A stretch of 36,428 nt of DNA from Hofstenia miamia. Lineage: Eukaryota > Xenacoelomorpha > Acoela > Hofsteniidae. A program made the translations under genes and the position numbers. Below, one piece after another: positions 1-11,838 of the stretch (positions are counted from its first letter, which is position 1; each line of letters opens with the position of its first letter). The DNA is taken from the NCBI GenBank assembly GCA_900660155.1, contig CABFPE010000201.1, positions 755,183 to 791,610 of the forward strand. The letters are read 5' to 3'. The notes under the pieces were generated by a model. That model had not been told where the DNA came from. It saw only the letters and a list, made by a program, of their open reading frames with translations, and did not search any database.

Positions 1-302
1 AATAAATATCAAATAAAATTTCATACCTTGAAAATATGTCAAAGCTTAATATTCTTACAGACTATATGTCATTTCTAATGTTAACTTAAAGAAACATTCC
101 TAACTAAATTAATTTTCTTAGTTTAAAGTATGCTGTCTAACTTGACTCAATCAGCATTTTCACAGAAAAATCCAGTTACTGTATATTTAAATACAACTCA
201 GATAATTTTAAGTCTTTTCACCACCTATTAGACCAATGCTGAGAAACCAAAGAGACATATGTAAGTCATTTTTCATACTAAATTGTGTAAAAAAATGGGA
301 TT
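1..302. other. AT-rich non-coding stretch
   Basis: No reading frame, repeat or RNA gene is recognisable here. The sequence is AT-rich and runs into the retrotransposon fragment that starts near 303. Confidence 0.5.
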
Positions 303-677
303 TTACCNTTCAACATACAGACGAGCAAAGTGATAGAAGCACGGAGGCCAGACATAGTAGTGGTAGACAAAGAGAAAAGATTAGGAACAGTGATAGACAT
401 AGCAGTACCAAAGGACAGAAATGTAGAAAGCAAGGAGAAAGAGAAGATAGACAAGTACAGAGAGTTGGCAGAGGAAATAGAAAGGCTATGGAAGTTAAAG
501 AAGGTTGAAGTAGTCCCGGTAGTTGTAGGAGCACTAGGAGCAGTAAGTAAGAAGCATAAGAGATACTTGGAGGAGTTGGGAGTACCAAAGTGGGGAGGAG
601 CAGTAGCACAGAAGGCAGCATTGTTAGGAACAGCTAGAGTCCTGAGGAAAGCTCTCCGACTCCCTGGGAACTGGTGA
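303..677 (+). pseudogene. 3' end of RLE-type non-LTR retrotransposon polyprotein, 5'-truncated
   Basis: The frame that ends at TGA 675-677 encodes about 115 residues of the C-terminal tail of a non-LTR retrotransposon polyprotein. Visible landmarks are EARRPDIVVVDK, VIDIAVPKD, a charged KEKEKIDKYRELAEEIERLW helix, then VVPVVVGALGAVSKK and ALLGTARVLRKAL. The RPD followed by a DIAVP strand matches the restriction-like (PD-D/ExK) endonuclease region of R2/NeSL-like elements; this assignment rests on family knowledge, not a search. The GTG at 330 is not a real start, because the frame continues upstream as FNIQTSK. A neighbouring frame carries KWDF just before the N at 308, so a frameshift or sequence error lies there. 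No reverse transcriptase domain remains. A short 3' UTR and a TAA-repeat tail follow. A dead, 5'-truncated insertion is inferred. Confidence 0.75.
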
Positions 678-725
678 GTTCCCCGAGCTGAGAGGGATAC
701 CAGCATGAAGCTGTGAGAAGCAAGG
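678..725 (+). other. 3' UTR of the truncated non-LTR element
   Basis: Relatively GC-rich sequence (CCCCGAGCTGAGAGGGATACC) lies between the stop codon at 675-677 and the TAA-repeat tail. It reads as the retroelement's 3' UTR. No host gene is seen. Confidence 0.5.

Positions 726-761
<36 letters not shown>
726..761 (+). repeat. (ATA/TAA)n tail of the non-LTR element
   Basis: About twelve ATA units follow the retroelement 3' UTR directly. Simple-repeat tails are typical 3' ends of several non-LTR clades, so this is best read as the insertion's 3' terminus rather than an independent microsatellite. Confidence 0.75.
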
Positions 762-763
<2 letters not shown>

Positions 764-2062
764 GATACGTTTATTATGCAGGAAATATTGTAAGCTATCG
801 AAATGTTTAATGGTAGAATGTGCAGTACAAAATCTAAACTGGAAGATGTTGATGAAGAAAAATAAGTCAGTTGAAATTAAGAATAAAGATGTTAGATGCT
901 GGCAAAAGAAAAAGAAATTTTCGGTCTTTTTATAAGGGAGACGACACACGTATATGAAGCTCGATTTTGTTTAACATGTCTGTTAGACTCAAGTAAACAC
1001 TTGTTAGTCCAAACGTAATACAAGCAAGCTAAGCATCCAATTCAATGAAAAAGTTTTCATATTTTTTACTAAATAAATCTCCAATGTCTTGGAAACCAAG
1101 TTGTAGCATTTTTTAAAATGGGAAACACTTTTACATTAGCTATGTGAATAATGGATGAAAAGATAGTGTTATTCTAATCTTCAAAGAAAAATCAAAGGAA
1201 AGACAAGAGCTAAATCATTCTAAAAACATGCCAATGCTTACCAAAGAAAGTAAAATGAGAAAGAAAGAATCATATGAAGCATATATCTAGGGAAGATGTG
1301 AATGAAAATGTCACTGACATGTTTGATAGTAGACGAAAGTATCCTATTTACACACATGGTGCGTAAGGTAAGGTGACTTTTAGCAAATGCTAATTATACG
1401 TACGGTAAAGAATACGATGAAAAAACTTTTCTGTCAAATGAATTGGTCAAGAAATGCTCTCTTACAAAAGTGATGGAGACCACTAAATAGGAAAAATCTT
1501 AAGATAGCAATGCTTCCTGAACGATTAGATCTTTCTAATACACTCTCTACGTGATTAGCGAGCAACAGTTCCAACAGGGTAACTAACTCTTAAAGAAAGC
1601 AAAATAACAATCGAAATTTTTTGAAATGTAACTTCTTGAAGTAGAAAGCACGAATCAAAAACGGAATATATGCCGTTATACTAAGTTTGCCACAATCATC
1701 GTGTGCCACTACATCACAGATATACAGAAGCTGTTGTGTCGGCTTAATTACACATGCGAACAAGATTTATTATTATTATCATCGAACGACTCGTTTTCAC
1801 GGTATATTAGAACCAGGTATTGATTAGTTCAGGCAATAAGTTTCTGCCAGTTCAGTATGTTTTTCATCTTTAATTCACAAATTGTATAAGAAATCTTTTA
1901 AAACAACCACTAAAACAACCCACACTAAGATCTGTCTCTAGTAATTTAGGAACGAATGAGATAATTTTTTTAGAGAGTGCATAGTATACCATTTCTACCG
2001 CAAAAAAATTGAAAATTGACAATGATTATACCATAGTAAATTATCAGTAAATTATCTTTTGA

Positions 2063-2070
<8 letters not shown>
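762..2070. other. AT-rich non-coding stretch
   Basis: No convincing gene, RNA or transposon terminus was found. Frames are short and show no recognisable protein family. Confidence 0.45.

Positions 2071-2109
<39 letters not shown>
2071..2109. repeat. (AT)n microsatellite
   Basis: An uninterrupted alternation of A and T, about 39 bp long. Confidence 0.9.
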
Positions 2110-2115
<6 letters not shown>

Positions 2116-2129
2116 ATTCCTCTTGGATT

Positions 2130-2215
2130 TAGGAATTGGAACCGGGTAGCGAATTGAATATACCGGATGCTGGATACTTTGACTCTCTGGTACCGGATAA
2201 CTTATCGGATACCGG
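2130..2215 (+). repeat. Cluster of ACCGG-type short repeats
   Basis: Four ACCGG units plus one TATCGGATA variant occur in under 90 bp: GAACCGGGTAG, TACCGGATGC, TACCGGATAAC and ATACCGGAAAAC. A related GGTACCGGGATTATC lies at 2648. Such short subterminal repeats are seen in hAT transposons, and a hAT transposase scrap lies 75 bp downstream, so this may be a hAT end. No CAGGG-type terminus was found. Confidence 0.4.
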
Positions 2216-2281
2216 AAAACTACTACTGAAGTACAACCTCATTTCTCAATAAACATCCGATCTCTTGTGTATGAAAATAAA

Positions 2282-2433
2282 TAATTTTTAGCATCGAAAC
2301 AATCAAGTGTCCGAAGTGAAAGAATTTTCAGCATATTTGAAATTGTATTGTCGAATAAACGAAATAGACTACTTTCTGATATGCCAGAAAAACTTGTTTG
2401 TTGAATGACAACTTGCTTATCGTGGAAAAAATA
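2282..2433 (+). pseudogene. hAT transposase C-terminal dimerisation fragment
   Basis: The frame through 2291 reads SSVRSERIFSIFEIVLSNKR followed by NRLLSDMPEKLVC and a TGA. After a shift of one base the next frame gives LNDNLLIVE. This matches the hallmark hAT C-terminal dimerisation motif (S-x-SER-x-FS ... KR-x-x-L ... KLVFLN-x-NL). Only about 48 residues remain, with a frameshift, and the fragment stops at an assembly N (2435). No catalytic domain is seen upstream. It is a dead remnant, identified from motif pattern only. Confidence 0.65.
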
Positions 2434-2435
2434 TN

Positions 2436-2436
<1 letters not shown>

Positions 2437-2467
<31 letters not shown>
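2437..2467. repeat. (TA)n microsatellite next to an assembly N
   Basis: About 31 bp of TA repeat follows the single N at 2435, a probable contig joint. Confidence 0.85.
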
Positions 2468-2470
<3 letters not shown>

Positions 2471-2488
2471 TGTTTGTGATTAGAATAG

Positions 2489-3253
2489 ACCGGTTTCGAT
2501 TTTAAATTTACAATAACACTTTCTAAAGTAGTATTGCATGCACTTCTAAAATAGGTTTAATGTCAACATATTTTGTTGTTTGTTTAATAGTTGATCTTTT
2601 CTAAATGTCCTTAATGTTCTACAATATCTTAACGCGGTAGAAGTTTGGGTACCGGGATTATCAGATAGTGAACGCATTTTTATCATAAGACAATTGTGTT
2701 TTTTCCAAGATTATGCATCTCAAAAAACAAGATTTAATGAAAAAAATAAATTACTTCTACAGTAATCAATTTAAAAAAAAAGTTTCATCAAATAGAATAG
2801 GATAATACACCTCCAGTGCATTACAGTTTAATGAAAAATGTGTTCGGTAACACAACTAACCGCTCTGCATGCCGCATCTTAAAGTGGTTAACAGTTATTA
2901 CTTTTTACATAACTTTTCTTCCAACAATCTCTGGTATTCTTTCTTTTGGCAATGATCCAAACTATCTATAATATTTTATTACATTGTAACATGTACCTAC
3001 AGGAAATACATCTTACCTTACCTTACCTTCACCGAAACAAAGATCAATTTATCCAAAAATCGGTGAAGCAATATACATTAAGGAAACTCAGAAACAACAA
3101 AGCATGTTAAGATTAAACCAAGGATTACTCTTTAGCAAACCTTGATTAAACTTATTTTAGAAGTGCATACAAAATTAATTTTCAAAGTGCAGTTATTGCA
3201 AATTGATTACAGTAATATTGATATACGGAGAAAGACTTAAAATCGAAACCGGA
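2489..3253. mobile_element. Degenerate element with inverted ends
   Basis: CCGGTTTCGATTTTAA at 2490 reappears inverted at about 3237-3252. Farther in, GCATGCACTTCTAAAATA (2537-2554) faces an inverted near-copy at about 3150-3167, and GTTTAAT and TTTGTTGTTT also face each other. The arms differ by indels of tens of bases, so the element is old. No coding capacity lies between them, which suggests a MITE or foldback element. The target site is not resolved. Confidence 0.5.
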
Positions 3254-4001
3254 CTAATTCAATACTTCTCCTGGTGTTTTTTCAGACAATAAAAAACTAT
3301 TTTCTAAGTTCAACAACAATGAATTTGGCAGATGATTGCTAATGATTTCTTCAAATTGCTATTTAAATTTTATAATCACTTAAAACATTAGCATAAAATA
3401 TATTGGAGTCTTAAACTATTTGGATCATTATATCTTTACGTGTTTGATAGGCAGAGAAAAAATCAAAAAATAAGTTCAATATTTTTCTTTCCAGGTATAA
3501 ATATGTTGTGTATTTTACTGAGAAGAAACGTTCTGTTACGTGTGCATCGCTAGTTTTTGCATATAAAACTAATTTCATTGTACCGAAAGTCACCAAAACG
3601 AACCTTAATTAATTAGGAAAATTTACATTTAATTGAGAGAAAGGAAAGTAACAGAAAAGGGAAATATCAAGAACACATAAACAGTGTGTTGCAAATCACT
3701 AGGATTACCGCTTCTACAAAGGCTTATGATAACTTCATACAACCTTTTATAATATGCATTGAAAATATTTACTTTTTTTTGATATAAAATTCATATAAAA
3801 TAGAATGAGTTTCTATTGTTGGGGTAAGGCAAGAAAAGACTTTGAGGAAACGTAGAATTATATTAAGATCAGCCTAGAAACCTATGTAATCACAGGAATA
3901 ATGGAAGGTTTTTATCACTGAGGTCATGAAAGTGATTTTGTAGCACTAGGATGGTTGTTTGGGTTCATGGTATGTCATGCATAAATTATGCAAATTTACT
4001 G

Positions 4002-4046
<45 letters not shown>

Positions 4047-5234
4047 GAACCAAAATTGAGGGGTTTATTTAAAACACTTGTTCTTTATTTTTCCCTAAAT
4101 TCCATCAAAACAAGAAAATTGATAAACAGCTATGGACGAAAATTTCTGGGTCACAGAAATAAAATAAATGGACTGGTAGGGAAATTTTTTGGAATTTATT
4201 GAAAATTTGATTAATTGGCACTTAATTAATATGCAAATGTTCAGTAACTCAGCATTCAAAAATCGTATCTTATTCTCTTGATGCAGATTTTTAGATATAG
4301 TCCTGAATAATATCCGGACAATTTCATAGCAATCTGACGGAAATTGACGAATTTTTTTTGATATTTCTAGCTGGTCAAAATCGGTCGATTCTGATTTATT
4401 TTTTTATTTTCGCTTAAATTGAATGTTGGTACAAAACGCGAAATTTTTCCAAATTTATTGCAAAAAGGTTAGCTGGCAAAGGCGTCAACGTCGTTGCTAG
4501 AGGAACGACTCCCCATTTTACGCGCCTGAAAACGCCAAATATCACTATTGTAGAGGGTCATGACTGTAAAATCGGATTGTACACAGGATTACTGTTATAA
4601 GTAAAAGGCGTAGTAAGACCTTACACAATAATATTGAGTTTTAAATTCATTTCATATAAAAGGTAATTTCTCTTTTCTTTTCATTTCACTTACTGACAAA
4701 GTAATAAACTTCTACCTGTTGGTAAAACGTGTGTATTTTACCTCCAATGCATATGACTTTACATCATATATGTCACAACTTAAGCCGCCATAATGGATTA
4801 GAAATGTGGAATATTTTATAAAAATTATACTTTCTCAAACCTAAAAGAATGGTAAAAAATTCAAGACTATTTATTTAGTCAACAAATAATTTTATAAGTA
4901 AAAAAAACGAGAAAACTTCTTCCAGAAATTTTAAGAAAACAAATATGTTTAGGAACTAAGAAATAACACAAGGAATGCATTTGTCATAAATGCAATAGAC
5001 GCAAGTCCGAAGAAACTGGACTTCATTTACAAACGACGATGCAACTTTAAACGAGAACGCATACGACAGACCACCACGAGAAAGGACTGGAGAATCATCG
5101 AGTGATGATGAACTTTTAAGAATTTGTATACATTTGGTTACATGTGATTAAACCATATTAAAACAGTGCAAGCATTACCTTAAGAAATATTCATAGATAA
5201 TTTTCCAAAATAAGTAACGTAAACTTACATGAAT
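3254..5234. other. Non-coding stretch with one (TA)n tract
   Basis: No gene or transposon terminus was recognised apart from the TA microsatellite at 4006-4044. A small CpG-rich patch at 4480-4560 is noted without interpretation. Confidence 0.4.
4006..4044. repeat. (AT)n microsatellite
   Basis: About 39 bp of alternating A and T. Confidence 0.9.
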
Positions 5235-5484
5235 TTAACCCCTTCAGTACCATCAAGGTATTGGTTTGTGCCATGCTATAACCCAAAAAAAATTAAAAAA
5301 CTAAAAAAAAATTTTTTTTAAATATATTTAAAACTTATATCGGAACGATGTGCCAGTGCACAGCCCAAACAACTGCAAACCTACTTATAACAAATATTAT
5401 CTAACACGATATAGTCTCGTGCTGGCGCAAAATATGGAGTGCTCAAATCACGAGATTATCTCGTGATGGTACTGAAGGAGTTAA
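5235..5484. mobile_element. TTAA-flanked MITE (piggyBac-like ends)
   Basis: The left end TTAACCCCTTCAGTACCAT and the right end (reverse complement) TTAACTCCTTCAGTACCAT are inverted copies with one mismatch, and both begin with TTAA. The element is about 250 bp and non-coding. Internal short inverted motifs include CACGAGATTATCTCGTG next to the right end. A TTAA target duplication is the signature of piggyBac-type transposition. Its ends resemble those of the MITE at 21832-22087 (shared pattern TTAACYCYTTCRGTRCCAT). Confidence 0.8.
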
Positions 5485-7848
5485 GGTAACAATTTAACAT
5501 TAAACGTATAGTTTGATTAATAAACATAATTATTTGCGGTGAAATGGGATCATTCGCCTTCAATCATTTGCAGAAGAATTTGCAAGACTTTCGAACAAAA
5601 TTCTCACTTATAAATTTCATCATGGACCTTGAACAGCATTCTTTAGAGTTGATGTGCTTTTGGAGGTTAATTGCAGGCATTCCATGCAATCTCTACCCAA
5701 ATTCAATAGCTAAAAAGATCACAATAAGAACTTGATTACGGCCAATTTATTCTTAGTAAAAAATCTCATCCATTCTTTGTATACATAACTACAATTTTGA
5801 CTCAGACTTCACTGATACACCCTCAAGGGAACATTGGGGGAGAGAATTACTATCACTGCCAACAACATCTCAAAACACAGCACCTTTTGAACGCTTGGAA
5901 GTGACAATTGTTATCTAGTAAATCTCAGTATTGTGCATTCACATAAGCATTGAATGTGAAAAAAAATGTCATCTGAAAAAAGAAATTGAGGCGAGCAGCC
6001 TTCAATCTGTTCACGTACATTTTCAATGACTTCCGAGATTCTGACAGTCATTCTTGGTCAATTTATGTGGCCCAACCATTATTATGGTTTAAGTAATTGA
6101 AAAATGTCAAATAAAGCTATGCATACATAAGAAACGGAATTATAGACTTTTAGCTAAAGAATTGCGGGTACAAGTACTACAAACGGGTATATCATTCTAA
6201 CTGAAATATCTAATTAGTTTTTAATTCTCAGAAATTTTTTCGAATACTTTAACGTGTTTTTACGGGTACGGATAGCATAGAGCTGCAAGCGAGTCGGCAA
6301 CGCCACCAGTTTTAAATTTTTGTAATATAAAAATTTGAAATATTTTTATACAATGTATAAGATATGGTATTTTAGAAAACTAAGGAAATTTTTTAAGATT
6401 GAAAAAGTAAGATGCAGTTAAAATAAAAACTAATTTGCATTGGATATAGTGTCATAAATGTCCCCACAACGCAACTATGTTTAAGCATAAAAATATTCAT
6501 CAGCAAAATTTTTGGGAAATTTGAGAAAGTACACCCTCTCTAACATAACAATTTTACAGGACCAACACAATAATCTCTCTTAAAAAATATTGGACAGCAA
6601 TTTCAAATAAACTCAGAAAGAAATGTATGAATCAAACCGTTTTAGAATGTTCACTTTGATTATATAGAAGGATTAAATGAAAAATTCAATAAAAAAATAA
6701 AAACTACCTTTTCCATTTTTATTTTATAGACTTTCTTATTTTCAAAATTGTAAAATTTCAAAAGTGAAAAACCTGAAGAAAACATTTTAATTCTGGCTTC
6801 GGTTTTGGATATTATTCTTAATTTCAATTAATGTAAAACTACCTAAAAAATTTATAATTTGCGAATGAAATCTCCAAAAAGAGGTAGTTGAGTTTAGCTA
6901 TTTTCTGGGTTAAAAAATGGATTTAACAAAACTCAAAATTTCAATAATACTTCATCTTTTCAAGTACTTTAGACGTAGTAATACACTTTTTGGTATAAAT
7001 GTGTTTACCATTACATACCAGTACATTCATCAATAAATGTGTCAATATCACACGACTTCCACATTTCATAATAGGCTTGGAGAAAATTCGGTGAAAAGGA
7101 GCACCAAGCAGTTGAAAGTTAATAGTTAAATAAATCACCACTAATTGTATATGCAATTGAAAAAAACTTGTTGGGTCTAGAAAAACTGTTTCTCAAGTTC
7201 ATATAAAAAGTGGAAAATTACATTAAATGGATATAAAATATCATATTTTTTGCAATTATTGTTTATTAATTAAAGTGTAAAATGCATCCCCAATTACAAA
7301 AAATTAAAAATTGTAACATCGTTTTAAGTTTTAGTATTGCAAATAATTCTAAAAAATTGAAAATGAAAAAAAAACAATTTTTAAAACGAAAATTTCATTT
7401 TTTATTTAAACATAATAATTATACAAAATGAAAATCAGAAGCCTGTAACATGCACACTATTCATTGAATTTTGTCCATGTTTCCACTTGGTCAATAAATT
7501 ATATCAATAAATGAAAAAAAATTTAAGATTAATAAATTATCACATCTTTGCAACAGATGATAGCGTGTAATGATTATATATGAGCACATCATTCAAAATT
7601 ATTAATGTAAATAAAATTTGGATAGTGATTCCATAAAATTGCATGGCTCTGCATGAGAAACTTTTACAAGAGCTTTTTACGAATGCAAATAAAATAACTC
7701 GTAAAAAACTATATTCTATAAAAAAATACCGTAAAGTATGTGTAACGAATTGCATTACACAATTGTAATCTTGAAAAAATTCAAATATTTTTAGTTACGA
7801 AAAATATTGAACAAAGGTTTCAAACTATTGGTCTTATACAGGCCTACC
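5485..7848. other. AT-rich non-coding stretch
   Basis: No supported gene. A frame at 5544-5735 (63 aa) matches no family I know. The sequence at 5790-6080 is less AT-rich and might be an old transposon, but no motif was recognised. Confidence 0.4.
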
Positions 7849-8078
7849 CAGGGGCGTACGCAGGATTTTCTGACATGGGGACATCATCGTCATTACAGAA
7901 TGCGGGACAAAGCCCCGCGAAAACTTTTGAAAATATTGAGAAAATATACCCTAAAAATGCATTTCACGATCCTAGATTTTAAATTTTTCAAGTTTTTACA
8001 AAATTTTTTTTGAATTATCTAGTCAATATCAAATTTGGAAATCTGACGGGGGGGCATTCCACCATGCGCACGTCACTG
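7849..8078. mobile_element. hAT-like MITE
   Basis: The left end CAGGGGCGTACGCAGGA and the inverted right end CAGTGACGTGCGCATGG are imperfect inverted repeats. They are flanked by near-identical 8-mers, GGCCTACC (7841-7848) and GGTCCACC (8079-8086), 6 of 8 matching, which fits the 8-bp target duplication of hAT elements. The CAGGGGCGTA start is common among hAT MITEs. A G-run near the right end is also usual. Non-coding, about 230 bp. Confidence 0.65.
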
Positions 8079-8649
8079 GGTCCACCTGAAGGTAATGAAA
8101 TTTTGATGAACAAACATTGAATTAAAATACACTTATCAAAATTCCTTTTTCGTTTCATACACGTAGAAAATCGGTTATGAAAATACGATTGGACGAAACC
8201 AAAAAAATATTTTCCACACTTTTCATAAAGTTCTATATAAATTTCAAAAAACAACATTTAAAAAGCAGTGCAAGAAACAGTGATTTTAAACAGTGTTAAA
8301 ACAAACTTTTGGCGAAAATATTTAGCTTTTTAGCGTTTTGTAAATATTTTGTTTTTTTTTGTTTTTATTTGTTTTTAGTTCATTTTAATTATAGTTGTAG
8401 CATATTTTAGGCTTTGTGTAGTTCATGTTTGTATATATATATATATATATATATATATTCATGTATAGGCATACAGCGTTAAATAAAGCTATTAAATAAA
8501 AAAACATGCCATTCCTGAACATAACACTGATAGAGCAACTCACCTTGAGAAAAATCGAAAATAATTTTCAGGTATTGACAATACTTTATGCGCTAAAGTT
8601 ACAGAATAGAAGAAGGTTTAACATTTAATTTATGCAATTTTCTATAAAA
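8079..8649. other. HMGCL 3' flank
   Basis: This is the likely 3' UTR and downstream region of HMGCL, which is transcribed leftward. It contains a TA microsatellite. No polyadenylation signal could be placed with confidence on the minus strand. Confidence 0.4.
8432..8458. repeat. (TA)n microsatellite
   Basis: About 27 bp of alternating T and A. Confidence 0.9.
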
Positions 8650-8979
8650 CTAATGGTTCAATTTATTCTTAATGCCTGGTAACAAAGCCCTTCCAACTTT
8701 AGATTCAGTCTCTTTTCCAATCACCCCACAAATGTAGTCACCTGTAACTATTAAGGATTCTAGGTCAACATCACAAGCCATGCCGAGTCCTTGAAGCATA
8801 TAGACTAAATCCTCAGTGGCAACATTACCCGAAGCACCTGGAGCATACGGACAACCACCGAGTCCGGCAACGGACGAGTCAACAATCCGCACTCCACATT
8901 CCAACGACGACAATATGTTGGGAAGAGCTTGTCCGTATGTGTCATGACAATGAACGGCGACATCCTTCAGGGGAACAAG
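8650..8979 (-). CDS. HMGCL: HMGCL coding exon 3 (last)
   Basis: The acceptor is TTCATTTAG|CTTGTTCCC (AG at 8980-8981) and the stop TAG is at 8650-8652. Encodes [20 protein letters not shown], the metal-binding His-x-His loop, then [20 protein letters not shown] and the C-terminal helices ending KNKLNH. Phase 0 joins cleanly to exon 2. Confidence 0.9.
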   Translation of the reverse strand, partial: LVPLKDVAVHCHDTYGQALPNILSSLECGVRIVDSSVAGLGGCPYAPGASGNVATEDLVYMLQGLGMACDVDLESLIVTGDYICGVIGKETESKVGRALLPGIKNKLNH

Positions 8980-11802
8980 CTAAATGAAATATTCAATGTA
9001 TCAATCGTCGTGGGCAAAATCATTGCGACAAACATAATGATAAAGCATTGCAATATTGAGAATACAAGAATAATGAATTGTATTAATATTTACAGTATGT
9101 CTCATAAATTACAACGACTTTTTATTATATAAGTTATGACATAATATTTTAATTTTAAATTAATACAAAACAACGTTCTTGTGACTATTTGTTTATATTG
9201 TATTGATTTATCATTACATTTACAAAAGGATGGTGCTCCAGCACATACTGCAAAAGCAACTCGCAATTTCTTAAACGGCTTGTTTCAGGATCGTTGGGCT
9301 GGAAAACTTGACTAGACTACTTGGTCAGCACGTAACCCTGACCACCACGTGTGGGACATTCCAAAGGCCAGAATTGTAGCAAGGAAAGCACAAAACAAAG
9401 ATGAACTGAAAGTTATTATATAAGATTTGTTTGCACGATTTCCTGTAGAAACTCTTGGAAAAACCAATAAAAGAACTTTTAAAAGAATGCTATTGTGTAT
9501 TGAAATGGGATGTTTTGTACAATGCTTTGAATTGTTAATATGTAAATAATGTTTGTAAATACTAACATCTTAATTTTTTTATTTTTATAAAAAGTCACTG
9601 TAGCTTATGGGACATACTGTATATATCAAGACTCAAAACTAGTGAGGTGTACGACCATTTGAAATCATTTTATAAAGACACAGCAACATGTCATTCAAAT
9701 GTTTATAGTACTGCATAAATCGCGAAATAGTTGCTGTATTCTGTTTATAAACTGACGCGTATCATCACTTCTTTTCTTTCAGTTATTTGCAATGCGTTTC
9801 AATATTATTTTTAAAATTACAATTTTTTCAATAAAAATTATTTGTATTGTTTTTAAAACAGCCGTTTTATGATTTTCTGTAATTGTTCAAACTATGGATA
9901 TGTTTTAAGTGTTGCATTGAAAATTACAGTATTGCACTTAGTAAGAGCAAAAATCCCTGTCTATAGTAAAAAAATTACGGCTAACGGCCGGCTGCGACCA
10001 AAGCCTTACAGCCGCAGAACACTCATGTTTGGTAGGTTTATAAGTCTTAAAACGTAATGTACATGTATACAACCAATGAACCTAAAATTTATAGAGAAGT
10101 CTCTAGCGAAAAGTTGCAAACAGCGGTACATTTAGTGATAGACAGATTTCAAAGTAACTGCTAAAATCAGCTTTAATTAAGAAAATAATTATTTAAAAAT
10201 TTATTATAGTCGGGTGAAGTGTATTTTCGTGGTTGTTTTTTTCATATAAATTGGAAATTGACAATAAGATTCACAATTAAAAGACCACAAAACGCATGAA
10301 CGAGACCGCGTGTCTCTGTGTATACAAAAAAAATTCGGTGCATACAACATAGTAGAGTTAAACTTAAATCCACATGCTGAAAATCAGATTTAATAAGCAC
10401 ATCCTCGTAAGTGTCGCAATCAACCAAACCAGTTTTGCTATACTTGTGCAAAATTCACTCCTTCTAAAAAGGTCTTTCCCAATACAAGTGAAATTACAAA
10501 ACACTACAATGAATATTTACAAAATATTGGTATCCTCATGTCATCGGTTCATCATGCAAAATGACTTTCGATAATTGGTCAAAGGGTTTGAAACATGGGT
10601 TCCCATTCGAGCAGCCGGAAGCGTGAAGAGAGAACAAAAGGAACATAATGGTTGTTCTTTTGCAAAATCAATATTAATAATAACAACAATAATGAAGGCA
10701 AGCACTACAAAAATATAAAAACAAAAGTCAAGTTTTACGGCGTCGAGGCCAGCCACGGGAGATGAAGTAGGAGCAGATGTAAGAGTAGGCGAAATGGGAG
10801 AAAGTCTCTGTAAAGAGGAAAGACATCAAAATTTTCTTGACGCTCGGGGGCGAGGAAAAACAATTAGTGGCCGTTGTGGTTGAGAGTCAAAATTTAATTA
10901 GCAGCAGCACAAGCATGATTGAAAAACGAGTGAAGGGTGGCATGTTTCTGGGAACGACGAATGGAGAAAGTGACAACATCATCAGAGCGAGTGGAGGGGA
11001 ATTAGAGAACTTAATGAAATCAAAAAGATCAAGGTCCAATTTGCGAGTGAGCAAACGATTGAACAGAAGGAGATCACAGGCATGGATGTAGAGCGACAGC
11101 GGGAGGGCGGAGAATTTGAGAAGAGCGTCTTCGTAAGGCCAGGGAGGTATCAATTCTAAAGTGCGCTTCTGGAACCGTTCAATGGAGTGGAACAAGGCAC
11201 GAGAAGGCCACCAACAGGGAGAAGCGTAGAGAAGAATGGCGCGAGGAATGGACTTGAACAAAAAGAGTTTCACGGTAGATGGGGAATTAATATGTAATGC
11301 TAAATCGGTTACATTTCTAGAAGGAAGTAATCAGTGAATTGAAAGACAAACCCGTGAATTCCGATTCAGACTCTAATTTTGAAGTTGACAATGATGAAGA
11401 CAGCGATCATGAGATAATGGCCTCTTTATAAATAAAGGGTTCGTGGTAAATTGATATGTATAATGTTATATTACCACCCTCGCACATCATGCTTAGGCTT
11501 TGCAAAAACTTTGTGAAATCCCTTGAAAATAGGGAACCTTTTTATAGACTGCATGAACTTCTTCCTGAACTTTCGGAAGCAAAAATTAAAGAGAGCGTGC
11601 TTAACGGATCTAATGTTTGCAAATGGCTAAAAGATAAAGAATTTGAAAGTCTGATGGAACGTGGGCACATCAATCATAAAAAACAAAATGCAATGCTTCA
11701 ATGTTTCCAACATTCTGGGGAAAAACTGATTTAGGCTATGATGGAAAAACGCATTATTGTTGGAAGTCTATATAAACTGATGCTAAAATTGCCGCGCTAC
11801 AC

Positions 11803-11838
<36 letters not shown>

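Noticed and set aside
278..949. Minus-strand frame of 223 codons
   Set aside because: It runs antisense to the retrotransposon fragment and through the TAA repeat, giving a run of isoleucines; no domain is visible. A shadow frame.
3014..3028. Three TTACC units, considered as telomere-like repeat
   Set aside because: Only three units and not a standard telomere motif; too short to mean anything.
5544..5735. 63-codon plus-strand frame
   Set aside because: No recognisable motif, no homology pattern and no splice or promoter context.
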